From positions 226,936,539 to 227,000,538 of the forward strand of contig NC_066581.1 in assembly GCF_024323335.1 (NCBI RefSeq): a DNA stretch of 64,000 bases, given 5' to 3'. The notes beneath the pieces were generated by a model, which worked only from the letters and a program-made list of their open reading frames with translations, was not told the origin of the DNA and searched no databases. This DNA is from Lathyrus oleraceus (Eukaryota; Streptophyta; Magnoliopsida; Fabales; Fabaceae). Positions 10,163 to 23,149 of the stretch are shown here, piece after piece (the first letter of the stretch is position 1; each line of letters starts with the position of its first letter). Made by a program: the position numbers and the translations under genes.

Positions 10163-11223
10163 TATAGCGGTAAATTCATGACCATTAAGCTATGTATAAA
10201 CTTAACGTCAATAAAACCAGAGTCGTCACCGCGCTTTTATTGTTTCCAAAGGAAAAGGTAAAAGTACAAACAAACCCTAAAGATAAGAAGTTTTCAAATC
10301 GAAACTAATAAAATGCCAAAGATTATAGGTAAGGGGGTTGGTTACACAGAGGGAAGGTGTTAGCACCCAAAGTGTCCTAGGTACTTCTATGGAGCCATTT
10401 TTTATGTGTGTATGTGTTTTTGGGTATAAAAGATGTTTGAAGCAAATAGAGTGTGGGGATGAGAAAATACTTCCTTAATTATATTTTTGTGTTTGACAAG
10501 ACCTTCGGACTTGTGCCTACGTACTAACATAAAATGAGGGATCAAAACCTCGTAGTTCGTGGTATCAATTTCAAAATGAGTGGATTGCTTTTAATCAAAA
10601 ATTAAGTTTAAAAGAGGCATAAAGGAGCCTAAAAGAGTTTCAATGAGTGCTAGTTATTTTTGTCTATTGAATTTTTAAGTCAATATGATTAGATTTATTT
10701 ATAAGTTTGATTAAGAAAAGAGTTTAAAAATGCAATGACATAAGGCCAAAGTTTCTAATTTGAAATAAGGTCAAAATTTGAAATCACAAAGAAAGAAGGT
10801 TTTTAAAAAAGGGGGAGAGATTTGAAATTTAAGAAGTGGGAGGAGATGAAGATACTAATCCTAATCATAAAATTAAAAGTTAAGGGTTGAAAAGATCTGA
10901 CCAATGGGATGCAACCCAATGGACAAGGATGTCATATAGAAAACCCACTTTCGCTTTGGACTTTGAATCAAGCAATATCAACAAGAAAATATCAATATGA
11001 AGAGCAAGGCATCAAATAAAGATGGCCACATACAAGCAAGCAACTTCACAACTAATAGTCTTCTTTGTCTTCTCATGTATCAGATGACATACTCCTCGAT
11101 TAGCTCAGAATAAGGCATTAGACACAGGTTCAAAGTAACAGTAGCATCAAGACCATGTAGCAGATGAATTCATGTGGATCCCAATACTTGCATCATATGA
11201 AAGATCAAATCACAATAACTTGG
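10163..11223 (-). mobile_element. E2 3' LTR, segment 1 (R/U5 side)
   Basis: Aligns with the right LTR from 53581 onward (shared AGCGGTAAATTCATGACC, then AAAGTTTCTAATTTGAAATA), with scattered substitutions. Its outer terminus reads TATAGCGG where the right copy reads TGTAGCGG. The conserved U5 module (GGTTGGTTACACAGAGGGAA, GGTGTTAGCACC) lies near 10330-10380. The segment ends at CTTGG (11219-11223), the target duplicated by the solo LTR. No genes. Confidence 0.8.
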
Positions 11224-14200
11224 TGTAATACCCCAATATTTACCCTTCATTTTTCATGGAAGCATGGGATTATGTTTCGCACTTCATTAGCATCACACTA
11301 GGTCATACTCATTGCATACTGCATTAGTGACATGGAAATCAGGTTTTGATTGATCACTCCTTAACAGAAGAAGCCCACACAAATCAAGATTGAGAATTGT
11401 ACTTCATTCTCTAAGTATACAAGTCTCAAGGGTCTCAGGGGGCTCCAAGTATCTTATTATGGTCCTCAGTTCATCACTGAAAGATTCAGAGCTATCAGAG
11501 TGTTCATCTGGATTTAATCAGAAATTAAGGTTTCATGGATACCTGCAACAGACAATGTTTTGTTGGAAGTAGAGGAGCTCATCCATGTCATGATTAGAGA
11601 GGCATCTTGGCCTAGGAAGATTCACAATTATCTCAGAAAGATCCATTGGCTATCAGTGCAATCAGTTCCTGATCATTTTGCCCTAAAACTAGGGTTTGGT
11701 ATAAAATCGGTTTATTTCTGATTCTTTGGGTGAAACTCTTTTCCATGGCCCTCCATATGTCCACAAGGGTCTACATACAAAAAATAAGCTCTTTATTTGA
11801 GCTAGAAGTGCTTCAATTGATCAATGGAATCGGGAATCAGACAGTTTGGGAAAAGTCAACTGTGGGGCCAGAAAAGTCAAATCCTGTCATTTTGAGAGTG
11901 GAATCTCAAAATCCATGCCTAGGGGATCCTACATGTGAAATTTGATCAAGGTTGGATCATGGATTCATCATTTAATCAGGAATTAGAAAAGTTACTTAAT
12001 TTGGAAATGGTTGACTTTCCATTTAGGGCAAGTTTTCATGATCGTTGCACTCACTTTAAGCCCATTTTGCATCAAGATAAAAGCTCCATTTGAAAATTTC
12101 TCCAACATGAAAGTTGTTCCTCTTGTTCCAAGATTTCTATAGATATAAAGTTTTCTCCATTTGGATTAGAATTAAGAAAGTTATGCTTACTCAAAGTGAG
12201 ACATTTTTTTAGGACACTTAGAAAAATTTCTAAGTCCAAAATCTTCAAAATTTGTCAAGACTTCTTGGCCAGTTTTCTTGCACTTCAAGACATTATTTGA
12301 AAATACTTTCTTCACAACAATTGTACCTTTCCATGTCCTCTTTCACATCCTTTTGGAAGCATCTCATTTGGATCCATGGGTTGAGAGATACATTCATTTA
12401 AAGTGGGCACCATGACTTGATTTTCTAGGCAGATTTTGGGCTTGGCTAGCCCAATCAGATTTTCTAAGCATGTTGCACAAACCAGTCACGTTTTTTTTAC
12501 CTCTTTTGGCCATGCATTGGACATCCATTCACTTAAGTTTAACCCAAAATAACAACATTTTACACCTCACTTCACACTTTTATTCTTATGGATAAATCAC
12601 TTATTAAAAAGCCCATGAGAACACCTAATCCACCCTATTTAAGAAGCTGAAACCCTAACCCTAAAGGAGCATTGGAATTTCGTGGCAAGGAGGCAAAGCT
12701 TCATCACATATCATATTCCATTCCACTTCTATTTTCCATTAAGTAATCATCTCTTCCATGACCATGTTTTGATATATCTGCGCTTGCTTACCATATTCAT
12801 CACCATTAATCCTTCCATTTTCATATTTCTTTTTCTTATTTAAATATTTTCTTCGTCCATAAAATTACCCAAAAATGTTTTTCACTTTTCTTAACGTTTT
12901 ATTTAATTTTATATAATTTTTATTTTCATATTTTTTTAATATTAATATTTTATTTTAATTATTTATTCTAACTGGTCCATTTTAACACACTTTTTTTTAT
13001 TGATTTTATTTTTATGACTTAAAATTATTGTTAGAATTTTATTCTTGGGATGAAGGTTGACCACTGTCTCATGGTTAACCTGGCCTTTTCTTAGAATTTT
13101 ATTTCACATTTTCAATTTATTTTGGATTTATTTTTGACCTAGTTTGGTTGGTGGACTTTTAATTTGACTTCTGTTTTATTTTAATTAATTCACATACAAA
13201 TTCTCATTATTTTTAAAATCTTTTTGGGGGATGATGATATTCTGACCCCACCTTATTTAGTTTAATTTAATTTTTCATAATTTTCTTGATTAATTTACTA
13301 TTTATTCTTGATTTATTTCTAACCTAGTCTCATTAATTGACTTTTGGTTTGACCTCTGTTTTATTTTAATTAATTTATGTACCAATTTTCGTTATTTTTA
13401 AAATATTTTTGGGGGATGATGATTCCTGACCCCACCTCATTTAGTTTAATTTTTCATAATTTTCTTGATTAAATTGCTATTTATTTGTTATTTTTTAAGT
13501 TGACTTGAATTTTCAGTTGACTTCTTTATCATCGATGTTTGACTTAGGGATTGCTTATGGAAATTGAAGAGATATTTTGATCCTCCCTTGTTTATCTCAT
13601 ATGCCATGTATTAAAGGCCTTTTACCTTGAATTTATTTGGTCCTTACCTCATTTCCTGATTAAATTATTCAGTGGACCCTTCGTGTGTATATTTTCATCT
13701 GTTTGATTCATCTGTTATCTTTTATACTTGTTCCTCTCATTCATGCTTTCTATTGCTTGATTATTTAACATGTTCATACTCCCATGCATTGTTTAAATGC
13801 TCCATTATTTGATTCTTTGGTTTGATTATATATTGTTTATTTATCCGATCTGATTGATAATTGTTGCCTACTTGTATGATATATGAGGCATATATTCTTA
13901 TTGTTTGTTTGCCATGAACAATCCCCATTCATAACAAATGTACCCCTCTCCCATAAAGTGTATAATATTTATTTCTTTATTTCTTTAGTCACCTGTTAAT
14001 ACAATAATTAAAACGAACATCCGATAACCATTTCAAAGTAAGATCAAAAGCTCGATCCAACGTCGAGTAATCATTTTCAAAACTTAACGGAACCGGCACG
14101 CATTCATCCATCCTCTTGTAAGTCGATTGCCTCAGGCATCGCCATCTACCTGTAATTCGATTGCCTCCGGCATCGCCATCTACCCTTATCCATAACTCCT

Positions 14201-15070
14201 CTTCGCACTCCATCCGTCGACTCTTGTTCCGTTTAGGTAGCACCCATTAAGTAGAACCCTTTGTATGATAACATAGGTAGAATTCCCCTATTCTTTGCAT
14301 GCTAACATTAGGTAGATGTTCCCCTTTGTAAACCCTAACACATAGGTCCGTATTGCATGACAACTCTAGAGCAGAGCTTCCCCACTTTTAGACCTTCCGT
14401 GCGTCTCGGATCTTGTGGCATGTCAGTCCGTTCTATTGTAAAGAGGTAACTGCCTAAGACTCGATTCAGCGAGCTACGACACCTACTGCTAGGACGTTGA
14501 ACACACTGCCCACCCTCCTTTGACACAGCTGGTGTCCTCTTTTGTAAGTCCATGTTCAGATGGCAATCCTTAACCCTTAGTTATCCGAAATACGTTTTGC
14601 TCTGATTCTCATTCCAGATGAGATACGTAGGCATAAGACGTGACGTCTTACCGAGCACACTTCTCTTTAACCCATAGGTAGCCGAGCTACGAAGACTCTG
14701 ATTCTCATACTCAGATGAGATACGTAGGCAGTGGATGCGACGTCCTTGCGAGTCATTTTCTTTTAACCTTCCTTTTAGTAAATAATACTTTAGATATACC
14801 TACACCCTTTAGACTAGAACAACACTTATGAAAAGGGCTCCCTAGGAGTACCTAGGATGTTTTTGGTGCTTAAAACCTTCCCATTACATAACCAACCCCC
14901 TTACCCAGATCTCTGACATTTTTACTAGTTTTTGATTCGATAAAACTTTTAGGTTTTTGTTCGCTTTCTAACCATTCCTTTGGATAAATAGAAGTGCTTT
15001 GGCGACTCGACTTGTATGGTTTACCTTGGATTTAGTCAATATCTCTAATGGTAACGAATACCCCGCTACA
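11224..15070 (+). mobile_element. Solo Ogre-type LTR (3847 bp) with TSD CTTGG
   Basis: TGTAATACCCC...CCGCTACA flanked by CTTGG at 11219-11223 and 15071-15075. The empty site is seen in the right LTR of E2, which reads on through ACTTGGTTTCAG near 54640. The first ~2.9 kb align with the E1 LTRs (e.g. CACTAGGTCATACTCATTGC, ATCATGGATTCATCATTTAA); the last ~250 bp resemble the E2 LTR end (GGCTCCCTAGGAGTACCTAG). It is about 1 kb shorter than the E1 LTRs. Being a solo LTR, it implies unequal recombination that removed an internal region. TATA candidate at 12636. No coding sequence. Confidence 0.88.
12636..12643 (+). promoter_or_regulatory. TATA-like box plus telo-box of the solo LTR
   Basis: TATTTAAG is followed 6 bp later by AAACCCTAA (12650-12658). 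The same pair occurs at 29307 and 47109 in the E1 LTRs, so it is conserved and likely the core promoter. Confidence 0.5.
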
Positions 15071-15075
15071 CTTGG

Positions 15076-18000
15076 TTTCAGAAATGGTGGCATTGGCCAA
15101 GTCCTTTTGCATATGGAATGTTGCCTAATTCTAAGTCCAGAAGCTGAGATCAAATCCAACAGTCCACACAATTTTTTTTTAGGGTTTTTGTTTTTTATTA
15201 AGTATTTTAAGGTCCTAAGATCACAAACACAAACAAAATACACAAACAAATATATACAATCACAATATATGGCTCAAGTGAGCAAAGTGAAAAGGACATG
15301 AATATAAACAAGTTAAATGATGTGTAAATGGCAAATGAAATGGTAAATGACTTGAATTTAAATTGCATAAAGTAAATGACTTGAAAATAAAAGCAATAAT
15401 AATAAAAGTTAGTCAAATGTTAGTTGATTAGATGTTAGTGATATTTTGCTTTTCAATTGATTAAGTCACTCTTTGGAGAACACTCAACCCTCTATTCACA
15501 AGCATGGATCCTTGAACCAAGACATCTTCCAAAGGAAGGAAAAAGGCTAAGTTTACATATAATTCCATGAAAGGGGAGAGACTTAAAATCTCACTTACTA
15601 GAATGATATTCCTTTGGGGTCAAAATTTAGCTCTATGTTAAGCAATCGTAATTGAACTTATGTAGAAGTCAAAATTATCTGAGGCAGGGCAATAGAAATT
15701 TTTGTGTTAATGCATGTTAGAGATATGGTATAATGAACCATACTCCTAAAACATACCACACACAAAAAGAAAAAGATCAAAGGATGAACCTATCTCATCC
15801 ATACTTCTATTGGTTCATCTAACACGAAGTTATTGATGGACCAATTAGCCTTAGAATATAGAGACTTCATTGGTCAATGGAAAGGATGAGAGAGAACGGG
15901 ATTGAAGATGAAGAGGGAGGGGAGATGAGAGAAACACAAATTGGTCATGGGAGGAATTTATCAAATTAAAATCATTCATTCATTTTCGGAAATAAAATGT
16001 ACATTTCATTAATCCCCTAAATCCAATGATTTTAACTCAACAAAAGTCAAATCAACCTTGACTAAGGCCCAAACACATAGTCAAACTTCTCAAGTCAATA
16101 AAAATGGCTCAACATAATTTCTACACAATTAATCAATTAAAAATTAAATTAAAAATGCATTTAAATTAAATTTAGTTTGGTCAAAACCTAGTATCTCTTC
16201 AAAACACCAAATAAAGGGCCAAGAGATTTATCCTAGATCAAACAAGGTCAAAGGACCTTAGACAAAAAAATTCATAATTTTTGAAAAGTTAGAAGTATTT
16301 TTAAACAATTAAAAATATGCACAAAAATAATTAACTCATAAAAAATATCAAAATTAATCCAAAAAATAATTTTAATTCAGAAAATGGAAGAGTAAAATAT
16401 TTAAAGATTTTTGGTGAAAGTCCCATATTTTTGGGATTAAAAATGAAATTGATATGAATTAATTAAAATAAATGGATTAAACATCAAAATAAAAAAAGAA
16501 CAAGGGCCATCAGATCTCCCTCATTAATTGAGGTGGCAAATCTAATAGCCACACGCGCGCGTTCCACCATATGCCTTGGTCAATGCGTTGTACGCGTGGT
16601 AATCACAATGAACGCTTGAGAGGTATGTCAACACACCACCGGAGCTAGGGCTCCGGTCTTCTTCTCCGGTGGACCTCACCTGACTGGTCCACCATCAACC
16701 ATCACCAAAATGAAAAACAAGGACATGGATTCAAAGAAAAAATGCTCATGAGCTCGAATTTGGCCTTTATTTTCTCCAAATCCAAGTATATAAAAAGATA
16801 CATGGATTTGAATTTTGAGGATCATGAATTGAGTTGCTTCGATTTGACCTCAAAGCAACTCAATCTTCTTGCCTACATTGATAGGACTTCAGACAGCCAA
16901 AAATCACAAAGAATGGTGAATAATTAAGGGAGAATCGAAGAGATGAAGTTTCTGAAAATTCACCTTCAATGGAGCTTCAAACTTGCTCGATCTTGATTCC
17001 AATTGTGCTTGGCCTTGCTTCAGATGCTTGTTGGAAGTGATTAGGATCAAGAAATTGTTTGGACTCTTGGAGTTTCAATCTCAAAATAGATGGAGATTTG
17101 AAACTCGATTTTCAAAATAAAACCTTCAAGATTATCATTTAATGGAGAGGGTTTGGATTGCAGGTTCAAAGCTTGGGCACGAGGTCCTTAATTCTGAGCA
17201 ATGAGGGTTGTATTTATAGCCAAGGATATTCATTTCCACACACTTCCAAAAATGGCAAAAATTGAGTAATTCTCTTGCATGCTTGCATGGGCGTGTGATA
17301 GGCCCATCAAGTGATGTATTCAGGTCCAAAAATGAGTGAGAATCATGTTGAAATCATGTCATGTGGCCATACAATCGTGTATGAAATATGAATGTTAAAA
17401 TCATCCAAATGGTTCCTCACATTGCACCCATACACAAGTCCTTAATTCTTTGGCCAATCGAGGTGATCTTGGACTTTTGGGAAAGGTGAGATCAAGGGGA
17501 ACAACTTTCATGTTGGACACTTCTTCCACCTTGAATAACTTTTTCTATAGGCCTCAAATGAGAAAAGTTCCTTCATCAAAGTTGTATATATTTCAAACCT
17601 CTTCAATTTAGTAACAAATTTTACCTCATTTGGATTTGTCATGAAGGAGGTATGCATTTTAGAAGTTGAGGAAAATCACTTGTCCAAAGGTATTGGCCCA
17701 AAATGACCTATAATGTTTCCTTTTGGCACATGCATTTGAAAGTTGAATTTGAACTTCCTCCAAACATAAAGGTTGAAGTACACATATTGAATTTGATCAT
17801 GGAATTTTAATGTATTTAATCTCATAAAAATTGAGCATGTTATGGTCTTGGGAAGTTGACCTCCAAACTAGGGTTCAGACAAAATGACCTATAATCTTTC
17901 ACCATAAAAATTGACTTTCCAAGAAAAAATAGCTCTTGATTTCAACATAAAAGTTGTTTGGAGTATCATTTTGAGTAAGTTTCCTCTTGTAACCATTTTC

Positions 18001-18634
18001 ATATGACAAAAATTGTAGGATATAGGGTCTAGGGAACCCCAGTTTTGGCTAGTTGACTTTCTCTGGTCAACCACCATGAACCAACTTGCTAGCTTGACAT
18101 TCTCTTGACTTTTGGGACTCATGGAGGATCATATATGTGCAAGATGATGAAATATGAAGTATACCTTGAAATTTTTGATCAAATGTTGAAGAAACTTGTT
18201 GAAGAGGTCACACAAGATACCCAGATGAATTAGGGTTTCTAAGGCAAACAAACTCCAAACTCTTGATGATTCCTTGATCAAAATGATATGTGAAGATCAC
18301 GGGGATCCATATATGATGCTTAGAGCCAATGTGAACCAATTCTTGATTGCACTCCTTACATTGAGGGTCTTAAACACTAGATATGAGCTTGATAGAGCAT
18401 AAGTGAGCATGCACACTACCTACAAAAGAAACAAACTATACATTGACATATTTTTGGTATTTTGGTTAGTAAATAATGAAAAACAAAGTATGATACAATC
18501 AAAATATACTTGGTATTCTCTCCCAATGCAAACCAATGAATGAAGGGTAAGGAGGATGCCAAGGTGTGATCCCAATGCTAATGCATATGATGAGATGGCA
18601 TGAGGGATCTTAGGGTCAAAATTAGGGTCTTACA
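15076..18634 (-). mobile_element. E2 3' LTR, segment 2 (to the U3 end)
   Basis: Resumes at TTTCAG after the solo LTR and ends on the plus strand in AATTAGGGTCTTACA, so the minus-strand LTR starts TGTAAGACCCTAATTTTGAC, the typical start of Tat LTRs. It aligns with the right LTR up to 16679-16685; beyond that the right copy is lost. It carries the TATA box at 17218-17211 (minus). The GC-rich hairpin CCGGAGCTAGGGCTCCGG lies at 16639-16656. Short open frames here have no family resemblance. Confidence 0.82.
17211..17218 (-). promoter_or_regulatory. TATA box of the E2 LTR
   Basis: The minus strand reads GGCTATAAATACAACCC, a textbook TATA box about 1.4 kb into the LTR. The 5' LTR on the right lacks this region, so the only surviving copy is in the 3' LTR. 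Confidence 0.6.
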
Positions 18635-18650
18635 ACTTCCCCTATTTAAG
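18635..18650 (-). other. E2 polypurine tract
   Basis: The minus strand reads CTTAAATAGGGGAAGT directly before the 3' LTR. It matches the E1 PPT core AAATAGGGG. It primes plus-strand DNA synthesis in the family. Confidence 0.8.
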
Positions 18651-21291
18651 GACATTCTAACTGAGGATGTGAAGGTTAAAATCTTCGTATCAACTCAGTA
18701 GAATGGACTTAAATAACAACATATAGAAACAAATTTTGGTCCCTAAGAGACGTCATGGTGCATATGATATGAAAATGCTAAAATAAGCTTTATGGGGAAA
18801 ATATTGCCACAAAGGAAAAAAAATACGGAGAGACTGAAAGTCCACATAAGCATAATCAATTTCGTAAGGAAAACTCACTGGAGAGACAGAGACTTAGGGG
18901 ATAAAAAGTTGTGCGTAGGCCAGACTACGACTTAAAAACTGCTGGAGACACGAGGGTAATTCCATGAAAATAAATCAATGGAAAGACTCGGTCGGGGAAA
19001 AAGGGGAAAGTCTGCAAAGGAAATGGGTAATCAAAACAAAGTTGAAATACTCAGACCAAATTAGGAATGACGATTTCACTGAGGAAATACGCACTCAAAC
19101 TCAGTTGGGGAAGAATGAACTTCAACACAGGAGTACCAGAATTACATTATCTATTATCAGTTACTGGGTAAGGAGATAACATAATCTGACAAAGAGGCAT
19201 CCGTTACCGGTTAGGGTAAACATATCAACTATGACTCACCGAGGAACACAAGAGGTGTATTCGTTACCGGTTACTGGGTAAGAATAACTTGCTAGGGAAA
19301 AGCCAAATAGGATTTACAACTACCGGTTACTGGGCAGAAGAATAAAGACAAAGGATATTCGTCACTGGTTAAAGTGAACATATCAAGGATAAACTCAAAG
19401 GGAAGAATATTCGTCATCGGTGAAGATGAACATATCAAGGATATATTTCCGAGGAGAAAATATGAATTATATCTATCAGTTACTCGATAGAATACCGAAA
19501 AGATAGTATCCGTCATCGGTTAGGATGAACATATCAAGGATAGACTCGGCAGGGGAAAGCGGGATTTACAACTATCGGTTACTGGGCAGAAGACCGTAAA
19601 GAGGAGAAAACCCGTCATCGGTTAAGATGAACATATCAAGGATTAACTCTCTGGGGAATGAAAATAGGTATCACAACTACCTTTTTACTAGGTAGAAAAT
19701 CACAAAGGGGGGGGGGGGGGGAGAATATCCATCATCGGTTAAGATGAACATATCAAGGATAGACTACCTGGGAAACGTAAAAATGAATCCGTTGGGAAAA
19801 ATAAGAGGAAGTAGATTACTGTTACCGGGTATTGGGTAAGAGTAAGGTACTCGCAAATCAAGAAGAATATTACCAGTTATTGGGTAAAAAACTTTCGAGG
19901 GACCAAAAGCATATATCTAGGTAAGAGCTAGAAATAAACGGTCAAACAAATGACTCTACCCACTGAGGACATATCTCAAGGGGAGTGGTTCCATCCAGAT
20001 AATCAAATGGGGAGGAAACTGAAGTAATAATCATCCACGAGGAAACAACTCAGTTGGGAATGAGAAAGGTTAAGTTCTTTCTGCTTAAGGGGCTGGCACT
20101 TTACAATTGAGGGAGGACAGACGCACCAAATATGCGTGGGGAAAGGATATCACCATAGCAGAGGATCAAATGCAATAATAATGCGTAATGAAATACATGA
20201 TGTACGAATATATATGTATATGTATATATGAATGATGATTATGCTGACAAAACAATCACAAATAATACATATGTCACTAATTTGAATCATCGCTACAACA
20301 CTCGGCTAATATAGACAGAATTGAGGCATTAACTAAAGAAAGAGCTAGGGATGAACATAAACCATCCATCAAAAACAACTCGACCTTAACTAGGGAGATA
20401 GAAAAGATCCGCTGAGAATCTGAATCATCAACTCCGCGGGGAATTTTAGGTCAACACCATGCCACATAGGAGACAACCTTGCAGAGGACCAGAAATACTG
20501 CTCAAGAATTAGTGCTGGCGGAGTTCAGGAGTGAACTTTGTTGGTGACTTGAAGGGAATAAAGATCATGCGTTGAATCAAGTGAACCGTTGGGAAGGCGA
20601 TCACAAAACTTGGCTGGAGAAACTGAATTTCCGCTGGGAAGGAAGAAGTGACCAAACCAACTGCTTGGGGAAAGACCAATAGTGTTTCACATTTTTAAGA
20701 TTTACCTGTTCTCAGGCTGCTGTTGATATTTCTTGAATGAAGTCGATTGCTAAGTAATTGCTTTTATTATTTTAAGAAAAATGGTTTTTATTTTTAAATA
20801 TTTCAAAATTATCATCATAAAAATTCAATTCTATTTAGCTGAAAAATAAATAAGAGGAGAAACAATTGGATAAAAAGCTAAACTTTATTTAATAGAATGG
20901 TAGCCTGTAAATGACAAGACTCCATAGATCTTTACAAAAGTTGAAAAATGGTAATTTACATGGAAAAGGGGTACATTGAATACAATGATCAATAATCCTT
21001 CTACCAACTTCAATATCCACTGTGCTCTTGGCTTTTGTTGAAAATGATGAAACCGAGTCAACTGACTTGCTCAAGACTGGAGATCAACCGAATGCAGTTA
21101 CTTGCCATAATCCGTAATTTTTGCATAAATTTCCCCAAGGTGGGGTACTCAATCTATCGGGATAAATTTTCTATTTTATGTCTCTAACTTTTGTCTGGAT
21201 CGCCCTTTCGGGTTTTCAATCCACCGAGACGCTCATTTTTGCCTAAGCCTCCCTTTCGGGTTTTCAACTTAGCGAGTTGTTCTTTTCCTTT
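18651..21291 (-). other. E2 3' UTR (2.6 kb) with complex tandem repeats
   Basis: Non-coding stretch between the end of pol and the PPT. From about 19140 to 19780 two interleaved motifs repeat: GGTTAAGATGAACATATCAA (variants near 19210, 19370, 19420, 19520, 19620, 19735) and ACCGGTTACTGGGTAAGA (near 19160, 19275, 19320, 19585). A run of 15 G lies at 19707-19721 and a (TATATG)n tract near 20205-20230. Near 21190-21270 two copies of CCTTTCGGGTTTTCAA repeat, homologous to the post-pol repeats of E1 (42670-42880). No credible gene. Confidence 0.75.
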
Positions 21292-22460
21292 TTAGGCGTA
21301 TTTTTTGACTGCATCAACATTCACAGGACATGTGAACTCTTCACCATCCATAGTTGTAAGAATCAAAGCACCGCCTGAAAAGGCTCTCTTAAAAACATAT
21401 GGGCCTTCATAATTAGGAGTCCATTTTCCCCTAGCATCAGGTTTGAAGGATAGAATCTTCTTGAGCACAAGGTCACATTCTCTAAATTCACGAGGTCTGA
21501 CCTTCTTATCAAATGCTTTCTTCATTCTCTACTGATATAACTGACCATGACACATGGCAGTCAACCTCTTCTCTTCAATCAAATGCAGCTGATCATATCT
21601 GGTCTGGCACCATTCAGCTTCTGTCAACTTGGCTTCCATCAAGACACGCAATGATGGGATCTCAACTTCCATGGGGAGCACAACTTCCATGCCATAGACA
21701 AGTGAGAAAGGGGTTTCCCTGTTGAAGTGCGGATGGATGTACGGTACCCATGTAAAGCAAATGGGAGCATCTCATGCCAATCCTTGTAGGTCACAACCAT
21801 CTTCTGAATGATCTTCTTGATGTTCTTGTTTGCAACTTCAACAACCCCATTCATCTTAAGTCTGTAGGGAGAAGAATTATGATGTGCAATCTTGAAGTCT
21901 TTGCAAAGAGCTTCTACCATATTATTGTTCAAGTTAGATCCATTATCAGTAATGATCTTACTCGACACACCATAACGACATATAATCGGATTCTTGATAA
22001 ACCTTACAACAACTTGCTTGGTTACATTCGCATACGATGTCTCTTCAACCCACTTTGTGAAGTAGTCAATAGCCACCAGAATGAAATGATGCTCGTTCGA
22101 AGCTTTAGGCTAAATCTTGCAAATCATATCAATTCCCCACATGGAAAAGGACCATGGAGAGGAAATGACATTCAATAGTGTCGGAGGAACGTGAATCTTA
22201 TCTGCATAAATTTGACACTTGTGGCATTTCTTCACAAACTTGCAACAATCAGATTCTATTGTCAGCCAATAGTAACCTGCTCTCAACATCTTCTTAGCCA
22301 TAGCATGTCCATTGGAATGAGTACCAAAGGAACCTTCATGGACTTTAGTCATCAATAAGTCTGCTTCGTGTCTATCCATGCATCTGAGCAAAACCATATC
22401 GAAGTTTCTCTTGTAAAGCACATCACTATTTAGGTAGAAGTTTCCAGCTAATCTTCTCAA
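21292..22460 (-). pseudogene. E2 integrase (broken)
   Basis: Minus-strand integrase in pieces. The HHCC zinc domain lies in 22445-22180 (VHEGSFGTHSNGHAMAKK ... KKCHKCQIYAD). The catalytic core has the first Asp in MWGIDMI (about 22130), the second in KIITDNGSN (near 21960) and the Glu in NGVVEVANKNIKKI (near 21845), so the D,D,E residues remain. Breaks: TAG at 22110-22112; a frameshift near 21735 just after RTSIRTST; a stop near 21528. The C-terminus (WTPNYEGPYVFKRAFSGGAL ... VDAVKKYA) ends at 21292. Role in the family: insertion of cDNA into the genome; this copy cannot make the protein. Confidence 0.88.
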
Positions 22461-22636
22461 AGTTTTCTTATCTTTCAAAGATGCCCCAGGCGGGTAAATC
22501 TGACTTTGGAGAAAACACTTGATATCAAAATACACCGGCTTTTCATCTTTGACTTCTTCAGCAGCAAACACATGAGCTGGCCTATCAAGACGCATCACCG
22601 TTAGATTAGGAACTTCATTCCAAAATTTCACCACAA

Positions 22637-23018
22637 TCATTGAAGCCAATGTTGCAAGAGCATCTGCCATCCGATTTTCATCTCGAGGGATATGATGAAA
22701 CTCAACCTTTGTAAAGAAGGTTGAAATCCTCCTTGCATAATCTCTATATGGTATCAAACCGGGTTGATCAATCTCCCATTCACCTTTGATCTGATTCACA
22801 ACCAAAGATGAATCTCCATAGACGTTGAGATACTTGATTCTGAGATCAATGGCTTCTTCAAGCCCCATAATGCAAGCTTCATACTCATCCATGTTGTTTG
22901 TACATTTGAAAGTCAATCTAGCTGTAAATGGAAAATGAGTGTCTTGAGGAGTAATAATCACTGCCCCAATGCCATTACCATATTGAATAATGGCTCCATC
23001 AAATACCATGCCCCAATG
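22637..23018 (-). pseudogene. E2 second (archaeal-type) RNase H domain
   Basis: Lies in a 368-residue minus-strand reading (23216-22110). The domain spans residues 67-193: VFDGAIIQYGNGIGAVI, RLTFKCTNNMDEYEACIMGL, LNVYGDSSLVVNQIKGEW, HIPRDENRMADALATLASM. The four acidic positions (D73, E112, D135, D185) are all present. This extra RNase H between the normal RNase H and integrase is a known hallmark of the Tat lineage. The domain is readable, but the polyprotein around it is broken, so it is part of a pseudogene. Confidence 0.85.
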
Positions 23019-23149
23019 GGAACCGGGTTCTGGCCCTTCTTCAAGCAATGGTTCATTACAATCTTTCATCTTCAAGTATAAAATTTCTTCGTCAGGAAAA
23101 TCATACTGCACTGACTGATAGTCTTCAATCGGTTGGTGAGCCAAATGGT

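Noticed and set aside
12650..12665. Telomeric repeat AACCCTAACCCTAAA as a telomere relic
   Set aside because: Only two units, at a conserved promoter position in LTRs; a telo-box is the simpler reading.
14560..14760. Possible tRNA-like repeats GAGATACGTAGGCA
   Set aside because: Two copies of a U5-type motif (CTCAGATGAGATACGTAGGC); no cloverleaf or A/B boxes could be seen. The E1 LTR has a similar GAGATACGTAGGAG.
16639..16656. GC-rich hairpin CCGGAGCTAGGGCTCCGG as a bacterial-type terminator
   Set aside because: No T run follows, it is present in both E2 LTRs (also 56159), and the context is eukaryotic; it may be an RNA hairpin in R/U5 but nothing more can be said.
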